Below, piece by piece: positions 57,430 to 64,000 of a stretch of 64,000 nt of DNA (the first letter of the stretch is position 1; each line of letters starts with the position of its first letter). The position numbers were made by a program, and so were the translations under genes. Below the pieces are notes generated by a model that did not search any database, had not been told where the DNA came from, and saw only the letters and a program-made list of their open reading frames with translations. The DNA is taken from positions 236,087,622 through 236,151,621 of the forward strand of contig OU015490.1 of the NCBI GenBank assembly GCA_907164885.2. Direction: 5' to 3'. Origin of the DNA: Dolomedes plantarius (Eukaryota > Arthropoda > Arachnida > Araneae > Dolomedidae).

Positions 57430-59141
57430 TATATCGAATGATGGCTGATTCATTTAAAATTCTATTACTGCCATCTACCGGATGATATGGGAAGAGCATA
57501 CTTTTTTCCTCGTATAGCAAATTATTTTACATTAACGAAAAAAAGGTCAAATATCCGTAATGGGTTTATGCATGGCTCTCAGCTAAGGAACATGAAAGAA
57601 AAATGATTGGATCATTTTGAAAGGTGGAAAATCAGCAAAAAGTGTTCATATTTTAGGATAGGGTGCTTCTCTAAATATTAATGAAAAATAATTCAAATTC
57701 TGTAATGATGATAAAAAAACGACTGATATAATTGACTATTTTGGTGATAAATGGAAACTTAGACAAAAGCTCAAATTCTCCTTATCTTGAACTATTGCTA
57801 ACCCAACTGGCGACTGAAGATCAAGTCTCGCATATATATTTGTTTCTACAAAAATTACCAACTAGTTTAACTACCAGATATCGTAATTACTTTTAACTGC
57901 TATCTAAAACTCATTGGAAATAACCGTATGAAAATTTTATTTAGTTCATAATATCCTATATAAAAAAAACTCTTTTAAGTAGAAAACACAGACAGAATTC
58001 GGAAACACTTTAAAGTCCAAAAGCATTGAATTTGGAATATATCGTTTTGAATTCGCAAGTTCCATTTCTGGGAAATATAATAAGAAAAACCATTCAGCAA
58101 CCCACATCTTGTTTAAAAAATCAATGCAGACTTATATATTGATTTCAGAGCATATCAAAACAGTCAAAAACTCCTATACGAGAACATTTGAAACTACCAA
58201 ATCCTGATGATATATCATTGATATTCTGTTTTTCGCACGTTTAATGTTATTCCATGCATATTTTCCCTTTCGATTTATCCCCATGAGACATTTTGTGTTA
58301 TAGAATTTCCATAAGGCGCATTGTTAGCTAAAATATACGAATGCGTGTGACCAAAGAAATTCATCGATAATTTATTCTTCCTCTAGTAATTTCCTTTTTT
58401 TTTTTTCATTCTTTGTTAGAGCAAACTTTTTGAAGGCTTGTTCGAGCATGAGGGAGAAAAAATATTAAATTTAGGGAAGTTACAAAATTCCGCTTTAAAA
58501 AGCGCCCAAGAAAACTGATTCAGCAGAACCCCTTCGGCTGGGTTTAAATTTAATTAAAGTTCTTAATCAGTAAAAGGTTAATTAAGTTTTCTGCATCGCT
58601 CCTGTACTACAGCATCTAAACGCCACATATTGAGAAATTTAGCTTAATGCAACTATTAAACCAGTGTCGAAATCAAATGATGGCGGAAAAATAATTTCGG
58701 GACGTTATATTGTTGTAGAAAGCTGTAAATATTTCTAAACGATTTTAAATATTATTTCTTCCTCTTAAATTTGTTTATTTTGTGTGAAATACAGCTTTAT
58801 TTTTATTTTCTATCATTAAGCATTAGATTTCAATATGTGACCCTTTGGCGAAATTTTCGAGAATTTTGGTTAACTTTTCAGACAAATTTGGGAAGAATTT
58901 TTGGATGTCTGGAGAACCAAAAAGTTTTCCCCTAGATGGCGTGGTTATCGAGTTCTAGAATTTTCCATTTCGAGAACTTTCAAAAATCCCATACATTGTG
59001 TCATAAAATCACTATTATTTATTTGGGTAGGAATAAATCCATTCGATTGAATGAAGCTTAAAGATTAAAGTATCGTTCAATATTTAAGCATTTTAGCTCG
59101 ATAACTATAGATTCGTGTTGTATGAGAACTGAGACACTTAA
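57430..59141. other. Unassigned AT-rich interval
   Basis: No supported gene, RNA or element end. Confidence 0.4.
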
Positions 59142-59250
59142 CCTTTAACTTGCGGGGCCCATTTTTCCGATTCCTTCTTTAGAACGGAAATTTCATATCC
59201 CCTCTGTCAGAACGACCGTTAAGTGGTTATATACGTATATAAATATATAT
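59142..59250 (+). repeat. Module M3 with short (TA)n
   Basis: AACCTTTAACTTGCGGGGCCCATTTTTCCGATTCC... then TTAAGTGG and TA-rich sequence. Third copy of the 7325 module. Confidence 0.65.
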
Positions 59251-59449
59251 AAAAGAAAGAGGGTTAGAGCTCTTAGGAGGAGAGCCCAAAGGGAGGTTGA
59301 ACAGGAGGAGAGACAAAAATTAGTAACCAAATTTAAATGTGAGGGAGCCAAAGACAAGAAAATGATTTTGGAAGCCAAAAGAAAGTCATTTAAAGATTTT
59401 ATTGATAATCTTACAGTGAAAGATACGTTTGGTGCGGTAAAGAACATCA

Positions 59450-60180
59450 TCTATACTTATATATAAAGAGAGAGCGATTTTGTACGTGGAGGGTAATCTT
59501 CAGAACCACTGTACCTATTTGAAAAATTCTTTCACTGTTTGAAAGGTACAGTATTCCAGATGGACATAGGCTATATATTATGTATATCTGATCAGTAGAA
59601 ATAAAGTTAGGGGCTTAATCCTAACAATCTCCATTGTTACCGCTACTGTCCTCTACCGCTTTTTGTGCCGAAGTCTTCAACGATCCTTAGCGTGGTGCTA
59701 TCTATACTTATATATAAAGAGAGAGCGATTTTGTACGTGGAGGGTAATCTTCAGAACCACTGTACCTATTTGAAAAATTCTTTCACTGTTTGAAAGGTAC
59801 ATTATTCCAGATGGACATAGGCTATATATTATGTATATCTGATCAGTAGAAATAAAGTTAGGGGCTAAATCCTAACAATCTGCATTGTTTCCGCTACTGT
59901 CCTCTACCGCTTTTTGTTCCGAAGATTTCAACGATCCTTATCGTGGTGCTATCGCGGTGGGCTTCTGTTCTGACGCTAGCGGTTCGAACCTAGCCGTTCT
60001 CCGGCACGCCTTTTTCTTTAAAAAAATTTATTTTAATTATTAACTAACATAAAATTAATTTAAGGTATTATTTAGGTTATTATTAATGTAAAAAAAGATT
60101 TACAATTTATTGGCTATCAACTGGAAATTTATTGGTATAATATTTTGTTCAACCCGGACAAAGTTGGGACGGGCCGCTAG
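59450..60180 (+). mobile_element. Non-autonomous Helitron with a duplicated 5' end, 731 bp
   Basis: Begins TCTATACTTATATATAAAGA and ends GGACGGGCCGCTAG, inserted exactly between host A (59449) and T (60181). Near the 3' end CCCG and CGGG could pair. The first 251 bp (59450-59700) are repeated at 59701-59950 almost identically. It is a different family from copies A-D. No coding. Confidence 0.88.
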
Positions 60181-60417
60181 TTACAGATAAAAGAGGAAAT
60201 GAGGTAGTAAGTATAATTGACCCGGAAGGTAATTCGCATGAAGAAGAGGAGGACATAGAAAGAATATTGGCAAAATATCACTTCAAAACAGTTAGGGAAA
60301 TGGAAAATAATGAAGAGGAAATTGAATTAAGATTTGAGCAGAATGATATTACAAAGTGGAAAGTTGAATTAATTTTGAATGGCATTGCGAAGGGCAAGGC
60401 GCCCGGTTATGATGGTA

Positions 60418-61867
60418 CAGTGGACGCTCGTTAATTCGAACTCAAAGGTTCTCGGAAAAAAGTTCGAATTATCCGAAGTTCGAATTATCCGATGTTAAGA
60501 GAAAATATATAACTTTAAAAGTGTATCACTGAAGAAGAAAAATCTCCTAGTATGTATAACCCCAGAAAATATATTATACTACGTTATCTAAAATTAACAT
60601 ATTAAAAAGCAATACAGACTTGCCTTAATCATAAAATGAAGCAGAAGATATGCAGTAGAAAGTAAACTTTAATTAAAAATACGAATTGCACTTTGGGGAA
60701 AATCTGTAAAGTGGATGTTTGGTTTTGTTTATGATGCCTACATTGCTCAGCCAACTTCTCGGTTTGAAGTAAACATTTCAATTCATTTTCGGAGGAAGGT
60801 TCCATCTGAATAAATGCTTTCAGAGTTTTAATAGAGTCCATTATGGCTTTGTCCATTATGGTCGCATTAAAAATATCTTTCGGCAGGTAAGTAGAAAAAA
60901 GCCCTGGCAGTTTCCTACCGAAATTAGTGCATACGTCTTCGTTTACATCTGGCCACATACAGTTTGATAAGAAATATTGTGCCTTGACTTAAATCTAGAA
61001 AGCCATCCATCACTGCATTTAAAATCTTCAATACCCATTCGACTTGCCAATTCATCAGCCTTCGTCAGCACTAGGGGTCCATGTATCGGAAAATTTCGAG
61101 ATCTAACATCCTGGAACCATAGCAGTAGAGCTTTTTCTAGATATTCTTGGGATGCATTTCTCATGCGTTTCCTTCCTCTAGCAAATTTTGATTTTTCCCA
61201 TGAATCTAAAATTGACTCCTTGTTTTTTCAAATAAGTTGACAAGATATTTTTTTTAATTCCATAGTCAGCTGCTAACTTTGTTTTACATTCGCCATTCTC
61301 TACTTTCTTTAAAATTTCTACCTTTGTCTCCAAAATTAGGGTTTTGTACTTTCCACGCCTAAACATCCTGAATTTTTGCACTTTCACATCACACACTGAG
61401 GAAGAAAAACTAGATCACATTAACTTGTCTGCACTGCAGACATAACTGACGCATCTCCCTAGAATCTGTAGTAAAGACTGGTTTTTCTGAAATTCTAAGA
61501 AAATCGATTCAAATAACGAAAAATCGCTTTGTCCGTTAAGCACTGATAAGGATAATAGCCACTAACGTTTAGCGGAAATGCAATAGTTTAGGAATGCGGG
61601 CATGTGCCTCTTTACATAGAAAAAAAATACAGGTGATTTTGACACACAAAATAATAAATACAGCGTGTATTTTCTCCGTTAATTGAGGAAAAAGAAAATT
61701 TTTTTGTCAAATTTTTAGTTCGAATTAACCGAATTGATAAAAATTTAGTTCGAATTAACGAGATATTTTTAACATTAACTCCAATACAAGTTTTTTGGGG
61801 CCTTTGGATTAGTTCGAATTAACCGAAAGTTCGAATTAACCGAGTTCGAATTAACGAGCGTCTACTG
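60418..61867 (-). mobile_element. Tigger/pogo-type deletion derivative, 1.45 kb
   Basis: The TIRs are CAGTGGACGCTCGTTAATTC and, inverted, CAGTAGACGCTCGTTAATTC, both flanked by TA, with GTTCGAATTA words repeated inside each end. It is inserted between the GYDG and TIS codons of the retrotransposon. It holds a transposase lacking its catalytic core. Confidence 0.9.
60650..61396 (-). pseudogene. Tigger transposase with catalytic core deleted
   Basis: Minus strand, in order: 61396-61178 with an N-terminal HTH (LETKVEILKKVENGECKTKL, then LAADYGIKKNILSTYLKK). 61164-60943 has the CENP-B-type HTH (YLEKALLLWFQDVRSRNFPI, ASRMGIEDFKCSDGWLSRFK). 60958-60650 reads FGRKLPGLFSTYLPKDIFNA and then jumps to C-terminal text (DSIKTLKAFIQMEPSSENEL). 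The join falls just where the first catalytic Asp (NADE...) should start, so all three Asp are gone while both DNA-binding domains remain. Two frame breaks separate the pieces. Confidence 0.82.
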
Positions 61868-63402
61868 TATAACCATAAGTATAATTCAAGAAGTACATAG
61901 AACCAATAATAAAATTTTGCTAAAAATATATAATAAATGTTGGAATTTGATAAAGTTCCCAGATGTTTGGAAACGCACTAAGGTTTGCTATTTTTTAAAG
62001 GAAGGAAAAGACCCGAAGGATCCTGGGTCATACAGACCAATTTGTCTGTTGCCCATAATGGGTAAAATTTTGGATAAAATCATAACTAATCGTCTCGTTT
62101 GTCATTTAGAGAGAAAAAACATGATTTCAAAAGAGCAATAGGGTTTTCGCAGAAATATGAGTACCATCACAGCCTTGCAGAATGTAATGAGGATTATTAG
62201 GGAAAATAGAGCAGAAAAGCAGCATACTTGCTTAATAGCCTTGGATATTAGCAACGCATTTAACTCAGTTAAGAAAGAAAGTATAGTTAAACAATTGAAA
62301 AGATTAAGTCTTGACATAAATTTGTATAGCATTATAGTTGATTATTTGGCAAACAGGAAAATAATATTGGCAAATAATGTGGATATGGATTATAATGTGG
62401 GCGTACCCCAGGGTTCTTCTCTGGGACCCATATTGTGGTTGATAGTCATTAACCCCCTGCTAAAGGAGTAAAGCTGCGATGTGGGACAGCATATGCAAGC
62501 ATTTTCTGACGATGTGCTAATTGCCATCAGAAGTCCAACGATATACAGGTTTACAGAGTTGGCTGATGCAGTGTTAAATCAGTGCAATAGATGGGCCAAT
62601 GAAAATGACTTGAGATTTAATATAAAGAAGTGTAGTTATACCACAGTTACTCATAAAGGCCAAATTAGTAAGAGGCCCACAATAAAAATAGATAATCAGC
62701 GCATAAAATATAGCAAGGAGATAAAATATTTGGGGATATTGATAGATAAAGATTTAAATTTTACTGCGCACTTACAAATGGTACAAGAAAAGGCGTTGAA
62801 AATTATTTATAAATTGACTCGTTATACAAAGAAGACATGGGGCCTGAAGGCTGACATAATAAAAGAAATCTATCAAGTTCTAATTGAAAAGGTGATACTT
62901 TATGGGGTGCAGATATGGTACAAAAACATTGAGAGAATAAATAAAAAATTGAAACAAATACAAAGGCCATTTCTATTGGGGATTACACATTGTTATAAGA
63001 CGGTATCGACAGATGTGCTGGCTGTATTGGCCGGGTGTCTGCCTTTAGACATCAAAGCTAAAATTGAAAAGGATTTTTATGAGATTCTATATGGGGAAGC
63101 TGCGATGAAATATGAAGGTATATGCTATAAGACAGAAAACTGCGAGGTTAAGTATAAGCCATTTAAGAACGTTAAGGAATTATATGCTATAGAGTGGACT
63201 TGTGATAGGAGGCCCAGGACGGAAATAGAGTACTTCACTGATGGCTCGCGGAAGAATGGCAGGACGGGCTCGGGAGTGGTCTGTTATGAGAACGAGGTGG
63301 AAAATAAGATTATCATGGAAAGGTTGTCTGATAATGCAAGTTCTTATGCAGCAGAAATTAGAGCCATATATATGGCCCTGCGCGATGCCAAGAGCAGTAA
63401 TA

Positions 63403-64000
63403 CACTCATGGACAAAAAAATTAGCGCACCAAGAAATAATTGCGGGATCGTAACGAAACTTGCAATGAAGATACATGTCGGGGAGATATGCAAATGATTA
63501 GAAATGCAGCGTGATTGCGCATTACGTATAGCCGGTAGAGAGCGTTGAACATCGTACTCTGTGGAGTATAAAACAGGTAACCAAAGCTTGTTTGAGTGTG
63601 CTGAATCATTTACAAAGGAAGAGCTGAGATAGACATGCCATTACGCCGTGTTCGAAGACAATATAAGCAGTAGTCGCAGTTTGAGAGGGGGAGAATCATC
63701 GGGATGATGGAAGCTGGGTGGTCAGATAGGCGAGTAGCTCGTCAATTAGGCCGCTCTGATTGTGTTGTGAGGAGGTGTTGGGACCAGTGTACCCGAGAGA
63801 TGTCATGTACACGAAGACCAGGCTCAGGACACCCTCGACAGACTAGTCGTCGAGAAGACCGCCACATCGTAAGAAATGCACGCGTACAGCCAACTGCTTC
63901 ATCGGCCGCCATCCAGGCACAGGTAGCACCTTCACTAGGGGCCTCTGTGTCTTCTCGAACCATACGAAGGCGCCTGGCTGAAGGACAGTTGGTATAGCGA
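63403..64000 (+). mobile_element. Tc1-like transposon, 5' end (runs off window)
   Basis: After TA at 63401 it begins CACTCATGGACAAAAAAATT, a plausible TIR, and interrupts the retrotransposon RNase H. The right end is beyond the window. Confidence 0.78.
63635..63997 (+). pseudogene. Tc1-family transposase, N-terminal part, two stops
   Basis: The ATG at 63635 (MPLRRVRRQYKQ), then TAG at codon 13, followed by the first HTH (FERGRIIGMMEAGWSDRRVA), a linker with a GRPR-like SGHPRQTS, and the second HTH (SVSSRTIRRRLAEGQL). A TAG at 63995-63997 lies where the family continues. The catalytic domain would lie outside the window. This is the N-terminal DNA-binding half of a Tc1 protein of a type I associate with spiders. 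Confidence 0.85.

Larger units (their letters stand above)
59257..63402 (+). pseudogene. Second non-LTR retrotransposon (RT and RNase H), hit by three transposons
   Basis: Three plus-strand exon-like pieces of one frame: 59257-59449 (linker before RT: KSFKDFIDNLTVKDTFGAVK), 60181-60417 (DPEGNSHEEEEDIERILAKY, KGKAPGYDG) and 61870-63402. The last has PGSYRPICLLPIMGKILDKI, a TAG at 62139, LIALDISNAFNSVKKESI, GVPQGSSLGPILW, a TAA at 62469, the catalytic box as FSDD (usually FADD), and RNase H beginning EYFTDGSRKNGRTGSG with AEIRAIYMAL. The gene is cut by a Helitron, a Tigger and a Tc1. The endonuclease part is missing at the left. The frame stays consistent across the insertions, so they came late. 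Confidence 0.88.

Overview
This window is repeat-rich, AT-rich arthropod DNA. I see no host gene that I can defend. The transposable elements point to an arachnid, most likely an araneomorph spider, because several Tc1-like transposases resemble types I associate with spider genomes. That assignment is from memory of family resemblance, not a search. Nothing bacterial is present: no operons, rRNA or tRNA genes, or CRISPR. Almost every coding stretch is a transposase, reverse transcriptase, gag or integrase relic, usually carrying stops or frameshifts.

Layout, left half. 1-2503 is the 5' part of an LTR retroelement on the minus strand (candidate LTR, long leader, open gag running off the window). 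2530-8146 holds a Helitron fragment, a mariner-type deletion element inside a local duplication, a tRNA-derived SINE and a TA microsatellite. 8147-11560 is a pair of ~930-bp direct repeats around a decayed unknown protein. 11572-18030 is a Tc1 element split by a nearly complete 4.8-kb non-LTR retrotransposon with a 13-bp target duplication. 18092-23545 is a chain of a DD41D fragment, a dead Tigger, and a Tc1 inside an older Tc1. 25526-26390 is another DD41D element. 26571-33500 is mostly featureless AT-rich DNA with one integrase relic and one Tigger-type MITE. 33575-36440 has a solo LTR, a second MITE copy and a triplicated RNase H fragment.

Layout, right half. 38263-45436 is the most complex locus: a DD41D transposon split by a 6.1-kb hAT-like element with 8-bp target duplications, which itself contains a Penelope-like reverse transcriptase unit with ~1-kb inverted arms. 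46518-48245 is a very homogeneous 184-bp satellite. 48561-50943 is a dead piggyBac flanked by TTAA. 51194-54292 has two full-length non-autonomous Helitrons and SINE copies. 56261-57429 holds a candidate solo LTR and a 166-bp palindromic MITE. 59257-64000 is a second non-LTR retrotransposon hit in turn by a Helitron, a Tigger deletion derivative and a Tc1 element that runs off the window.

The elements do not form a pathway. What links them is nesting order, which gives relative ages, and a repeated association of TIR elements and short repeats with (TA)n tracts.
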